From BRHc4a sp049323915 (GTDB lineage Bacteria > Bacillota > Desulfotomaculia > Desulfotomaculales > Desulfocucumaceae): 64,000 nucleotides of DNA. The stretch lies in NCBI GenBank assembly GCA_049323915.1, contig JBMOPC010000033.1, positions 51,629 to 115,628 of the forward strand, read 5' to 3'. Below the pieces are notes generated by a model. It saw nothing but the letters and a program-made list of their open reading frames with translations. It did not search any database and was not told where the DNA came from. How positions within the stretch are numbered: position 1 is the stretch's first letter; each line of letters begins with the position of its first letter. Positions 8,019 to 15,684 of the stretch are shown here, piece by piece. The translations under genes were made by a program, and so were the position numbers.

Positions 8019-11000
8019 TTGTTTGATTTCACTGGCACAAAACCTGGACAGGGGCAAAACGCTTTCGATTTTACTACTGTCCCTGCAACTCCCAAAAATA
8101 CCCCTGAACGTAAGCGCCCTACACTTGATGTGGGCAATTTAATCTCAAAGGGCGTTTTTGAATCGGCGGTTCCCAAAGAAGAGCCGCCTAAAACTAATCC
8201 TCAACCTCCGGCTCCGGTAAGTGACGGTATGGGCTCACTTCGTGAGACAGAAGCTAGTATGCCGGTGTTTGGGAACGGGACAATTGGATCGAGGGGAACG
8301 AATTTACACGATATATTCCGTGATATAGGCACAGCTGCAAAGGCCGGCAGTTATAACACTTTGACCAGGAGTATTTTTGAAAAGGTTGTCCCCTCAAATA
8401 ACGCCAACACCTTGCTTGATGTGCAGGCAGAAGAGGCTAAGAACTACCAGCCTCAAACATTGGCGGAAAAAGCCGCGTATGGTGTTTCAGGTTTGGTGAC
8501 AGACACGCCAATATACCTGCTGGGGTCTGAAGTGATAGGCGCGCCAATTGCAGCCGGTTTAACCAAGTCGATACCCGTTGTTGAAACCGCGCTGCCTGCA
8601 ATGAAAGCAGGAAGAATTGCCCCTGGTGCTCTGTTGGGGGCTAACGAGGCTAATATAATTGGTCGTGCTGTTGGTGCTTATGCAACTGGGGCTGCTATGG
8701 GGGGCGCACACGGAGCGTTAAAGAATGAAGCACCAGAGCAAATAATAAACAGGGCCGCAAATGAAGCGGCCATGTGGTCTGGTGGTGAATTGGGCGTTAG
8801 TGCCCTGTCTGCTGGGCTGCCTGTTCTCGGTAGGGCAATAAAGTCCATCGGGAAAACGGAAACGCCGTTAATAAAAGAACTTAATTTGACCAAGAAGGGC
8901 GTCACCGAAGTTCCATTTACTGCTAAGCCAGAGTCAGCCAATAGCGGGGGGCGGTTGGATTTTAAGGCTGCCACTCAATATGAACCTGTTAAAATTACCG
9001 GCAATGAATTCGGGGAAAACATCCCTGACAAAGAATTGCGACAGGTGGCTTCTGAATATGCAATGAAAAATCACAGGGACAAAGTGGTCCGCAACACAGA
9101 TACAGGCATTGATATAAAAATAGCCGCCAGCGGAATAAAGCACGTTAAATCTGTGAGTGGTGACACCCGTAAACTAAAACTGCTGGTAGCGTTGCCTGAA
9201 ATACTGGAGCGTTCAAAGTTTGTGGGTGAGGAATTGAATTATAAGGTTAATCAGCCCAATATTAAACGAATATTGCGTTTTAGGTCATCCGCAGAAATTG
9301 GGCAGGAGCCTGTTGTTGTCAATTCGGTGATTAAAGAATCAAATGATGGGCATTTCTTCTATGATTATCGCCTTAGTGACATAGAAAAACCCGCTGGTAT
9401 CTCCAGGGGAATTGAACAACCAGGTTCAAAACCTACCCAGCCTGCAACGGGCTCTTCTACAATTATACCACCGGTAAAAGAAGACGTCAAAGCCAAGCCC
9501 GAAATAGCCCCCCTGGAAGCTGAGGATATGAAAGCTTTAGGCGGCTGGCGGCTTTATATGACGGACGTATACAGGAACTTCAAAGACACCTTTGGAAACC
9601 AGTATGGCAAATACAAGACCAGTATCCTGGATCCCTTTGACGCTTCCAAAAAGACCAACATTGAAACCCAGGAGGCGTGGTTAAACAAGCTTAAAACTGA
9701 AGTTGTTGACCGCCTGGGGATACGAAAGGGAAGTAAAGAATCAGCCCTGGTGCAGGACTTTGGTGAAGGTAAATTACCCCTGATAGAACTGCAACAAATG
9801 CGCCCCAAGGACTGGCAGAAGATTGTTGAGGCCGACCAGTGGTTCAGGCAGGCGTATGATCAGCTCATAGACGACGTTAACGCCTCCAGGAGGATGATTT
9901 ACCCCAACGTGGAAGCGGAAATGGCCAAGATTGATGCTAAAATTGAGGCCATTAAAAAAGCACCCAAGATGAGGGACTCCCGGAAAGAAGAACAGATCAA
10001 GGAGCTGTATGCCAGGAAAGAGGAAATATTCCGTAACAGGTTTGTCCCAAAACGGGAGAATTACTATCGTCACTTCAGGGAAATGGCGGAGGGCTGGGCA
10101 GGATTAAAGAACATATTCGATTCACCGGCGCAAATATCATCCAGCCTATCCGGGGTGTCAGAGTACACATTGCCTAAATCAAAGTGGGCCAGCTTTATGC
10201 AGAGGCGAGGTATGGGTTCCTATAAGAGTGATGCTGTAGGCGGCTTTCTGAATTACATTCCTGCGGCTTCCCACGCTATTCACATTGACCCGCACGTTGG
10301 TAAATTTGAAAAGCTGGCTGATGATTTGGCAGAGGCCACGGCGGACACCGGACACCTGAATAATTTCATTGAATACCTTCGGGACTACTCCAGAGACCTG
10401 GCCGGTAAAACAAATCCTTTTGATCGACACCTGCAGAAAATTATTCCCGGAGGCCGTAAGGCGTTCAGGGTAATTGAGTGGCTAAACAATAGGGTAAAAG
10501 CCAATGTGGTGCTGGGGAATGCCTCCTCCGCCTTGGCCCAGGTGGCCAACATTCCGCAGGGTTTGGCTTTTGCAAAGCAGTATTCAGTACCGGGAGCTGG
10601 CCGGGCACTAAAATCAATCCTGATAGAAAGCCAACCTATGAAAGAGTCAGGCTTCCTCAAAGAGAGATATGGCGGTTTTGGCAGCGTCATGTACCGGCAG
10701 TTTGACACGGGCCTGCTACAGCAGCCCAAGAATTTTGCCGTGTGGATGATGGAAACGGCTGACAGGATAGGTACAACTTTTATATGGAACAGCGCCTATT
10801 CAAAAGCACTAGGCCTCAAAGTGGCTGACCCGGTTAAATATGCTGACAACATAACCAGGAAGCTTGTAGCGGGCCGGGGTGTAGGTGAGGTTCCTTTAAT
10901 CCAAAAGTCAAAAATATTCCAGTTGGTGGCCCCCTTTCAATTGGAAGTGGGCAACCTCTGGAGTGTAATGCGTGATTTCATTAAAGAAAAGGATTTTGGT

Positions 11001-11759
11001 GCTCTGGTAACGTTGGCGATCAGCTCCTGGATGTTTAACAGGGCCCTGGAAGAGATTAGAGGCTCGGGTGTAACTTTTGACCCTATAAAGGCCATGGTTG
11101 ACGCCATGGGCGAAGATTTGACGCCTGAACAACGGGCGGGCCGGCTTGCTGGTGAGGTTCTTTCCAATCTTCCTTTAGGGCAAACTGTTGCTTCTATATA
11201 TCCCGAATACGGTGCTGAAGTCTTTGGTCACAAACTACCGACCAGGAAGAATCTTTTCGGAAATGAAGATCCTACACGCTTTGGCAGCGGCTTGCTTGTG
11301 CTAAAGGGCGCTCAAGATCCCCTGTATAAGATAATAACACCATTTGGTGGCAACCAACTTAAAAAGACTCTCGGAGGGATTGACGCTGTAAGTACAAAAG
11401 GAGTGTATACGCCTGACGGGAACCGGCTGAAGTATCCGGTTTCCACGGACGTATCAAATATAATGAAAGGAGTTATTTTTGGTCCAGGAGCTTTTCGGGA
11501 GGCGCAGGACTACTATAAGAATAACAACCGTCCACTTTCTGAAAAAGACACTGAATTATTAAAGGCCCGCGGTAACCACAAAGGACAATATGATGCCATA
11601 CAGCACAAAAGGGATATTGACTCTATTACCCAACAGATAAAAGATGTGCAGAAAGACAAAAAGCTCACCCAGCAAGAGAGAGTAAAAAGGGTGCAGGAAC
11701 TGACAGCAAAAAGAAATAGGTTGATGCAAAGCAAGTCTGCTTCTGCTACCGGGGGCTAA
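8019..11759 (+). CDS. Giant phage polyvalent protein (probable injected internal protein) with LPD3-like domain
   Basis: A 1246-residue protein, TTG start at 8019 behind GGGGGTGA. A disordered Pro-rich N-terminus is followed by Gly/Ala-rich amphipathic helices (about 150-290). A compact domain near residues 340-455 has 'NTDTGIDIKIAASGIKHVKS' and 'LVALPEILERSKF', which fits the LPD3 class of phage polyvalent-protein domains. A long helical C-terminal half follows. Polyvalent proteins are known to enter the cell with phage DNA and carry several protective domains. The domain naming is from memory. No gene boundary or frameshift is seen inside. Confidence 0.6.
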   Translation: MFDFTGTKPGQGQNAFDFTTVPATPKNTPERKRPTLDVGNLISKGVFESAVPKEEPPKTNPQPPAPVSDGMGSLRETEASMPVFGNGTIGSRGTNLHDIFRDIGTAAKAGSYNTLTRSIFEKVVPSNNANTLLDVQAEEAKNYQPQTLAEKAAYGVSGLVTDTPIYLLGSEVIGAPIAAGLTKSIPVVETALPAMKAGRIAPGALLGANEANIIGRAVGAYATGAAMGGAHGALKNEAPEQIINRAANEAAMWSGGELGVSALSAGLPVLGRAIKSIGKTETPLIKELNLTKKGVTEVPFTAKPESANSGGRLDFKAATQYEPVKITGNEFGENIPDKELRQVASEYAMKNHRDKVVRNTDTGIDIKIAASGIKHVKSVSGDTRKLKLLVALPEILERSKFVGEELNYKVNQPNIKRILRFRSSAEIGQEPVVVNSVIKESNDGHFFYDYRLSDIEKPAGISRGIEQPGSKPTQPATGSSTIIPPVKEDVKAKPEIAPLEAEDMKALGGWRLYMTDVYRNFKDTFGNQYGKYKTSILDPFDASKKTNIETQEAWLNKLKTEVVDRLGIRKGSKESALVQDFGEGKLPLIELQQMRPKDWQKIVEADQWFRQAYDQLIDDVNASRRMIYPNVEAEMAKIDAKIEAIKKAPKMRDSRKEEQIKELYARKEEIFRNRFVPKRENYYRHFREMAEGWAGLKNIFDSPAQISSSLSGVSEYTLPKSKWASFMQRRGMGSYKSDAVGGFLNYIPAASHAIHIDPHVGKFEKLADDLAEATADTGHLNNFIEYLRDYSRDLAGKTNPFDRHLQKIIPGGRKAFRVIEWLNNRVKANVVLGNASSALAQVANIPQGLAFAKQYSVPGAGRALKSILIESQPMKESGFLKERYGGFGSVMYRQFDTGLLQQPKNFAVWMMETADRIGTTFIWNSAYSKALGLKVADPVKYADNITRKLVAGRGVGEVPLIQKSKIFQLVAPFQLEVGNLWSVMRDFIKEKDFGALVTLAISSWMFNRALEEIRGSGVTFDPIKAMVDAMGEDLTPEQRAGRLAGEVLSNLPLGQTVASIYPEYGAEVFGHKLPTRKNLFGNEDPTRFGSGLLVLKGAQDPLYKIITPFGGNQLKKTLGGIDAVSTKGVYTPDGNRLKYPVSTDVSNIMKGVIFGPGAFREAQDYYKNNNRPLSEKDTELLKARGNHKGQYDAIQHKRDIDSITQQIKDVQKDKKLTQQERVKRVQELTAKRNRLMQSKSASATGG

Positions 11760-11782
11760 ATTTATTATCGGAGGTGATGGGG

Positions 11783-12025
11783 TTGGATGAAAAAATACTA
11801 AAAATGATTACAGATCAGATAGGGGAGGTAAAGGACAGTATCAGGCGGCTCCATGAAAGGGTTGACGAAATGATCAAGGCTGGATACATGACTAAAACAG
11901 AATGCGAAGGCTACCGGAGTAACTGCAAAAAAGGCGGGCACCCAACATGGATTGTGGTGCTCTTTTCTTTGTGCTCCGGGATGTTTATGTTTATTTTGGC
12001 CAACTGGAGCAAGTTTATTAATTGA
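11783..12025 (+). CDS. Holin-like / hemolysin XhlA-type small membrane protein
   Basis: An 80-residue protein. I choose the TTG at 11783, set 6 bases after GGAGGTG; the GTG at 11774 lies inside that site. Residues 1-40 form a charged coiled coil ('KMITDQIGEVKDSIRRLHERVDEMI'). Residues about 56-73 form a single membrane helix ('WIVVLFSLCSGMFMFILANW'). Coiled coil plus one C-terminal membrane helix is the layout of XhlA/BhlA-type accessory lysis proteins. It stands in the lysis module, ahead of an amidase and a second small membrane protein. Confidence 0.55.
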   Translation: MDEKILKMITDQIGEVKDSIRRLHERVDEMIKAGYMTKTECEGYRSNCKKGGHPTWIVVLFSLCSGMFMFILANWSKFIN

Positions 12026-12037
12026 AAGGGTGATTAG

Positions 12038-12778
12038 ATGATTTTCAAGGATGTACTTCCAGGCGATTCCGGCTACGCCGATATCGAAATGGTGTCCAGC
12101 GAGGGGATCATGGTCGGCGATCCCGATGGGTACTTTAGGCCGGATGATTATGTCACACGCCGGGAAGCGGCCCACCTTGAAGCGCGAAGGCTATTCCGGT
12201 ATGGGCTGTTAACCTATGTCATACCCAGGATTAAGAAAGCGGTCATGAGACTGCAGCAGGATAGTGGAGAATCCGGCAGTGGCTTTTTTGTTAGTCCAAA
12301 TGGATGGATAGCAACTAATCAGCATGTGGTCGGCAAAGATCTGGTTCTTGATTATATTGACGAAGGGATGCCCCCGGGACTTACTGCCAGGGTGATGTAT
12401 GTATCCGGTCAGCATGATCTCGCCCTTTGCAAATATGACGGAATTGTGCCGGCCTATCTCAACATATCCCAAAAAGATGTAATAGACGGCCAACATGTGG
12501 CGGTGGTAGGGCAACCCCGGGGTTATATTGACAGCATCACCCAGGGAAAGGTCAGCCATTTGCTTCGGGCACCCAATCCACTACGTGACCCTGACTGCTT
12601 CCAATTGGACGCCGCTATATCCCCAGGCAACTCCGGGGGGCCGGTGGTTGATGCTTATGGAAATGTTGTCGGGGTGGCCGTTGCTAAGTATACAGCCATA
12701 GACACTGAAGGCATCGGTTTTGCTATCCATGCAGAGTACCTTCGGGAATTTCTGATGGAGTGCGGGGTGAGCTTGTGA
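12038..12778 (+). CDS. Prophage SLH-domain / trypsin-like serine protease fusion
   Basis: A 246-residue protein from ATG 12038. Residues 2-52 form one S-layer-homology motif ('FKDVLPGDSGYADIE', 'GDPDGYFRPDDYVTRREA'). Residues about 62-246 form a trypsin/HtrA-type protease with the full triad: His96 in 'TNQHVV', Asp127 in 'HDLAL', Ser199 in 'GNSGGPV'. There is no PDZ domain and no signal peptide. It overlaps the amidase gene by 4 bases. A serine protease between holin-like and endolysin genes could help cut surface-layer or wall proteins at lysis, or mature virion parts. That role is inference; the triad is seen. Confidence 0.75.
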   Translation: MIFKDVLPGDSGYADIEMVSSEGIMVGDPDGYFRPDDYVTRREAAHLEARRLFRYGLLTYVIPRIKKAVMRLQQDSGESGSGFFVSPNGWIATNQHVVGKDLVLDYIDEGMPPGLTARVMYVSGQHDLALCKYDGIVPAYLNISQKDVIDGQHVAVVGQPRGYIDSITQGKVSHLLRAPNPLRDPDCFQLDAAISPGNSGGPVVDAYGNVVGVAVAKYTAIDTEGIGFAIHAEYLREFLMECGVSL

Positions 12779-13431
12779 GGATTCTTATAGACCCCGGTCA
12801 CGGGTCCCGGGATAGCGGGGCCGTTGGCAATGGTCTCGTCGAAAGAGATCTGACAATGTTTTTGGCCCTCAGGACAGAGGAGCGCCTGGACAACTATGAC
12901 TGCCACGCCGAAATATATCAGCATCCCTACGTAGACGGCATGGGCGATCTTCAGACTGTTGTTGACTACGCAAATAACAACGGTTTTGATTTTTTCTTGT
13001 CCCTCCACATAGACTCGGTAGACGATCCGACAGTGACCGGCTTTAGCTCTTTCAGGTACCCGGGCAGCTCCAGAGCGATTCAGGACATTATACATGCTTC
13101 GGTGGCTGAATACCTTGCCCAGCATGGCATTAACGACCGTAAAGCAAGAGAGGCCGATTATATGGTGTTGCGGGAAACAAATATGCCTTCGGTGCTGTTG
13201 GAAACCGGTTTCATATCGTCTCCCTGGGACTCTCAAAAGCTAAAGGATATACGTTTCCTGGACAAGTTGGCAAATGCCATTGCTTGGGGTGTGGTAGATG
13301 CTTTTAAGCGACAACCCCGGCAGCATAACTGTGAAACCTGCCAGCAGTATTTGAAGGCAACTGCGGAGGTTAGGAGACTCCGGCAGGTGATAAAGGCAGC
13401 CGGGGGAATCCTGGCGCCAGAAATGATTTAA
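12775..13431 (+). CDS. Phage endolysin, N-acetylmuramoyl-L-alanine amidase (Amidase_3)
   Basis: A 218-residue protein that cuts the MurNAc-L-Ala bond of peptidoglycan. The GTG start at 12775 overlaps the TGA of the protease gene and follows GGGGTGA. Motifs of zinc amidases are complete: 'LIDPGHG' with the first His, an early Glu in 'LVERDL', 'SLHIDS' with the second His and 'LLETGF' with the catalytic Glu. The C-terminal 30 residues ('CETCQQYLKATAEVRRLR') may bind wall or holin. It lacks a signal peptide, as expected for a holin-dependent lysin. Confidence 0.85.
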   Translation: MRILIDPGHGSRDSGAVGNGLVERDLTMFLALRTEERLDNYDCHAEIYQHPYVDGMGDLQTVVDYANNNGFDFFLSLHIDSVDDPTVTGFSSFRYPGSSRAIQDIIHASVAEYLAQHGINDRKAREADYMVLRETNMPSVLLETGFISSPWDSQKLKDIRFLDKLANAIAWGVVDAFKRQPRQHNCETCQQYLKATAEVRRLRQVIKAAGGILAPEMI

Positions 13432-13445
13432 GGAGGCATGGTAAA

Positions 13446-13649
13446 GTGGAAACAAAAAAATGGTGGCAATCCAAAGCGGTGTGGGGCGGACTCGTTGCAG
13501 TCGGTGGAGCCGTAGCTGGTGCTTTCGGCATCCAGGTAGACGAGCAGACCAAGGCTGATATTGTTGACTGTATTATGGTTATGGCCGGAGCTGCCGGTGG
13601 CATGCTGGCCATCTATGGCAGGCTAAAAGCAGACAAAAAAATTAAGTAA
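13446..13649 (+). CDS. Small phage membrane protein, putative holin
   Basis: A 67-residue protein, GTG start at 13446 behind AGGAGG. It has two short hydrophobic segments ('VWGGLVAVGGAVAGAFGI' and 'IMVMAGAAGGMLAIYG') and a very basic C-terminal tail ('RLKADKKIK'), the usual design of small two-helix holins. It is the last gene of the structural and lysis operon, followed at once by a strong terminator. Confidence 0.65.
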   Translation: METKKWWQSKAVWGGLVAVGGAVAGAFGIQVDEQTKADIVDCIMVMAGAAGGMLAIYGRLKADKKIK

Positions 13650-13654
13650 TTATG

Positions 13655-13682
13655 GGCCCTGCCAACTGGTGGGGCCTTTTTT
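13655..13682 (+). terminator. Terminator of the phage late operon
   Basis: A 9-bp GC-rich stem with two G-U pairs (GGCCCTGCC/GGTGGGGCC) around an AACT loop, then TTTTTT. It begins 6 bases after the stop of the holin-like gene and likely ends late transcription. Confidence 0.85.
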
Positions 13683-13975
13683 GTTTTTGCGGGGGCTCCC
13701 CCGACGTGCCGGTCCCGTACGCTGACCGACACGCCTCAAGATGATGACATTGCGCCTCGCGGGTTGTTTTAGCGGACTTGCGGATGGCCGCCGTTCGTTT
13801 AAGTGATTGATATCCGCCTCCCGTGTTTAGTCCCCGCGGGGAGGGTCAAGTTTCGACCAGAGCCGTGGCCACAACTCCGGACCGTTGCGCTTTGCCGGCA
13901 ATTACCGGGGAGCGCTCACCCGGTTGGATATCCTGCTACCCCGCTGCCCTGCGGGGTTTCGCTGTCTACAGCTCG
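13683..13975. other. Unexplained 293-base GC-rich non-coding stretch
   Basis: No gene with a ribosome site is found on either strand. Several short stems are visible, for example CCCGCGGGGAGGG near 13832 and a CCCCGC/GCGGGG hairpin near 13939-13957 with a T run after it. Plus-strand open frames at 13803 and 13823 run across it but have no ribosome site and an unnatural composition. It could be a structured RNA of the prophage. I see nothing else here. Confidence 0.3.
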
Positions 13976-14281
13976 TCAGGCAGGCTTTATTACTTGCAGG
14001 TCACGCATAAAACCGCATTTGCCGTGTACTACTGTCAGCTCACAGAAGGATTCGCCATCGATAGTACGCCAGGGGCCACGGCTCCAATCATCAGCTTTTT
14101 GGCCGCATTCACTACAGGTAAAGGCCTCATCATGGGTAAGCTCCTCACCATTTCCATCAATGTATTTAAACATTTTTACTTTTAACGGGCTGTTTTTGCA
14201 CACCCAGCGATTGGGACACTCTTTGCATCCACCTGATTTTTTGTGCATTTCGCAAAAAGTCATTTCCTCTATGACTGTCAT
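13976..14281 (-). CDS. Cys-rich prophage protein, probable zinc binding
   Basis: A 101-residue protein from ATG 14281. It contains ten cysteines, arranged as 'CEMHKKSGGCKECPNRWVC' near the N-terminus and a 'CSECGQ' knuckle near residue 55, with a further Cys pair in 'GESFCELTVVHGKCG'. This suggests two small zinc fingers or a metal cluster. The ribosome site is weak (AGAGGG, about 9 bases off). It is the first minus-strand gene after the late operon. No family is recognised. Confidence 0.5.
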   Translation of the reverse strand: MTVIEEMTFCEMHKKSGGCKECPNRWVCKNSPLKVKMFKYIDGNGEELTHDEAFTCSECGQKADDWSRGPWRTIDGESFCELTVVHGKCGFMRDLQVIKPA

Positions 14282-14310
14282 CTTAAAAACCCTCTTTCGT
14301 TTTTAATAGT

Positions 14311-14455
14311 AGAGATATTCAATCAGCTATTGCGGAATCTTATGGCATGGGCTCCCAGTGTTTCCCTGACCATCTAAGGTCTTGGTTATTCGGTCTGACC
14401 CGAAGAGTCGCCAGCGTAGTGCTGGATTCCTGTGCTTTTTCTGTTGAATATCTCT
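14311..14455. repeat. 12-base perfect inverted repeat enclosing 121 bases
   Basis: AGAGATATTCAA at 14311-14322 is exactly complementary to TTGAATATCTCT at 14444-14455. The interval holds no gene. It does hold further complementary segments, such as CCAGCGTAGTGCTGG, so it could fold as one arm-closed RNA or be a small terminal-repeat element. It directly abuts the first of the 28-base palindromes. Confidence 0.5.
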
Positions 14456-14481
14456 TGAAAAAAGTATAAACATATTTCAAG
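14454..14481. promoter_or_regulatory. 28-base palindromic site, copy 1
   Basis: The ends are CTTGAAA and TTTCAAG with a core containing GTATAAAC. The same 28-base length and core recur at 14498-14525 and 14756-14783. This marks a protein-binding site family, most likely for the small regulator encoded at 14546-14746. Confidence 0.6.
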
Positions 14482-14497
14482 ATAATGTCAAGGTCAA

Positions 14498-14525
14498 CTT
14501 GAAAAAAGTTTAAATATTTTTCAAG
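14498..14525. promoter_or_regulatory. 28-base palindromic site, copy 2
   Basis: The second copy starts 44 bases after copy 1, so the two lie about four helical turns apart on one face of the DNA. The ends are CTTGAAAA and TTTTCAAG; the core reads GTTTAAAT. Confidence 0.6.
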
Positions 14526-14527
14526 AT

Positions 14528-14567
14528 AAAAAAGCCCTGGAAAAATCAATCTTCCAGGGCTTTTTTT
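14528..14567. terminator. Bidirectional terminator overlapping the end of the 14546 gene
   Basis: Stem GCCCTGGA/TCCAGGGC (14534-14541 with 14553-14560) is flanked by an A run on the left and a T run on the right, so it can work on both strands. The minus-strand stop codon at 14546-14548 lies in its loop. Confidence 0.7.
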
Positions 14568-14746
14568 CTGATATATTCGCTTGCATTGGGTACTCCGCTG
14601 GGTTTAATGAAGCCGCTTTTGAGTGCCAGTTCATTTATTCTTATCCATTCTTCATCGGAGCATTTAAAAGCGTGCATTTTTAGCGGGGGCTGTCCGGTTG
14701 GTTTTCGCCCGGCTCCTGGTCTAGCCCCGCCGTGTTGGGCTGTCAT
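14546..14746 (-). CDS. Small DNA-binding-like protein of the 'GGARPGAGRK' family
   Basis: A 66-residue basic protein. The start is placed at ATG 14746, five bases after GAGGTG; the longer reading from 14782 would run through the operator. The N-terminus 'TAQHGGARPGAGRKPTG' is a hallmark of short phage and plasmid proteins, followed by a beta-helix-helix region ('FKCSDEEWIRINELALKSG', 'ASEYIRKKAL') like ribbon-helix-helix regulators. Copy 3 of the 28-base palindrome covers its upstream region and copies 1 and 2 sit just past its 3' end, which suggests autoregulation or a partition-like role. Confidence 0.65.
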   Translation of the reverse strand: MTAQHGGARPGAGRKPTGQPPLKMHAFKCSDEEWIRINELALKSGFIKPSGVPNASEYIRKKALED

Positions 14747-14755
14747 CGGCATCAC

Positions 14756-14783
14756 CTCAAATAAAGTATAAACACTATTCAAG
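14756..14783. promoter_or_regulatory. 28-base palindromic site, copy 3 (upstream of the 14546 gene)
   Basis: The site has the same length and the same AAAGTATAAAC core as copy 1. On the minus strand it ends just upstream of the ribosome site of the 14546-14746 gene, where a bound protein would block transcription or translation start. Confidence 0.6.
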
Positions 14784-14803
14784 GTGATGTAAAGCCTTTG
14801 TTA

Positions 14804-14995
14804 TTAATCCGGCCAAAGATAATCGACGCTTTTTCCCAGTGCCTTGGCTATTTTCTTCGCAGTAGTAAGGTGCAGATCTTTTCGATCATTCATAATTTTG
14901 CTGATATCTGACTGCGGTATGCCCGTCATCTTGGATAATTCTTTCTGTGTAATCCCCTTCAATTTCATCACTTCTTGCAGCCTGTTCAACAACAT
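14804..14995 (-). CDS. XRE-family helix-turn-helix regulator (Cro/cI type)
   Basis: A 63-residue protein that is a single HTH_3 domain: 'MKLKGITQKELSKMTGIPQSDISKIMNDRKDLHLTTAKKIAKALG', with the recognition helix around residues 27-38. The start at ATG 14995 follows a TTTGGTG site; the frame extends further upstream without one. It faces away from the two XRE genes at 15177-15610 across an operator region, the standard layout of a lysis/lysogeny switch. Confidence 0.75.
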   Translation of the reverse strand: MLLNRLQEVMKLKGITQKELSKMTGIPQSDISKIMNDRKDLHLTTAKKIAKALGKSVDYLWPD

Positions 14996-15057
14996 CACCA
15001 AAGAAAAAAATTCCGCGAAGCAGGACATATTTCCTTTGGTATTGGTAAAGATACGTA

Positions 15058-15081
15058 AAATATATGAGTATTCATATATTT
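15058..15081. promoter_or_regulatory. 24-base palindromic operator between divergent XRE regulators
   Basis: Perfect 10-base arms (AAATATATGA and TCATATATTT) flank a GTAT centre. The site sits in the 181-base region between the minus-strand repressor (ends of starts at 14995) and the plus-strand XRE gene (15177). It is the likely lysogeny-switch operator. Confidence 0.65.
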
Positions 15082-15176
15082 GTGTCGAGTTTTGTCGCTA
15101 GAGATGTAGTTATGGACGGCATAATTCTCCATAATCCAGCATGCCTCTGGATATATACTGAAAGGGAGCTCAATAT

Positions 15177-15380
15177 TTGGGTGTTGCCGGCACAATTGCA
15201 CGACTCCGGAGGGAAAGAGGATTGACTCAGGCAGAGTTGTCCAGAACCACAGGCCTGAGTCGCGGGTATATCGCGGCCATTGAACAGGGTAGGAGGCACC
15301 CGACAATAAAAACCTTGGCTATCATAGCAGAAGCGTTGGGAGTAGAGATAGAGGTTCTGACAGAAGAGGAGGAAGAGTAA
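15177..15380 (+). CDS. XRE-family helix-turn-helix regulator
   Basis: A 67-residue HTH_3 protein with TTG start at 15177 behind AAAGGGAG. It shows a canonical sequence: 'LRRERGLTQAELSRTTGLSRGYIAAIEQGRRHPTIKTLAIIAEALGV', followed by an acidic tail (EEEEE). Its stop overlaps the ATG of the next regulator by one base. It probably acts in prophage control, with the neighbouring operator at 15058. Confidence 0.8.
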   Translation: MGVAGTIARLRRERGLTQAELSRTTGLSRGYIAAIEQGRRHPTIKTLAIIAEALGVEIEVLTEEEEE

Positions 15381-15610
15381 TGACAAGGATTGTCAGTAAA
15401 AGGCTTAGAGGGCTGATGGCTGAACACGATATAACACTTCTTGATCTTTCTAAAAGACTAAATATTCCTGAAAAATCTCTATCATTGAAAATCAATGGCC
15501 GGCGCAACTGGATGTACCGGGAACTAATATCTATAACAATGCAGTTTGGATTCTCTGAGATAAAAGAAGTCTTTCCTGAGTTATATAACTATATACTTAC
15601 AGCCGGATAA
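15380..15610 (+). CDS. Second XRE-like small regulator, coupled to the first
   Basis: A 76-residue protein with a degenerate XRE fold: 'RGLMAEHDITLLDLSKRLNIPEKSLSLKINGRRNWMYRELISITMQFG'. The start overlaps the TAA of the preceding gene (TAATG), so translation is coupled. Two adjacent HTH proteins of this size are common at the start of prophage early operons. This is the last recognisable prophage gene before the tRNA-Leu gene. Confidence 0.7.
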   Translation: MTRIVSKRLRGLMAEHDITLLDLSKRLNIPEKSLSLKINGRRNWMYRELISITMQFGFSEIKEVFPELYNYILTAG

Positions 15611-15656
15611 ATCTGTACGTGTTTAGCCGTCATTTTAGCCGTCATTCCTAAATGAA

Positions 15657-15684
15657 AAGGCCTCCGAAAAACCCCGGAGGCCTT
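15657..15684 (-). terminator. Terminator of the tRNA cluster
   Basis: A 10-bp perfect stem AAGGCCTCCG/CGGAGGCCTT lies at the CCA end of tRNA-Leu. On the minus strand it is followed by TTTTCATTT, so it most likely ends the tRNA transcript. Confidence 0.75.

Noticed and set aside
13803..14306. Plus-strand open frames of 167 and 120 codons
   Set aside because: They lack ribosome sites, overlap a Cys-rich minus-strand gene with better coding character and have unnatural composition.
14340..14549. Minus-strand 69-codon frame over the palindromes
   Set aside because: It runs through the terminator, two operators and the inverted-repeat unit; the protein text has no domain character and no ribosome site.
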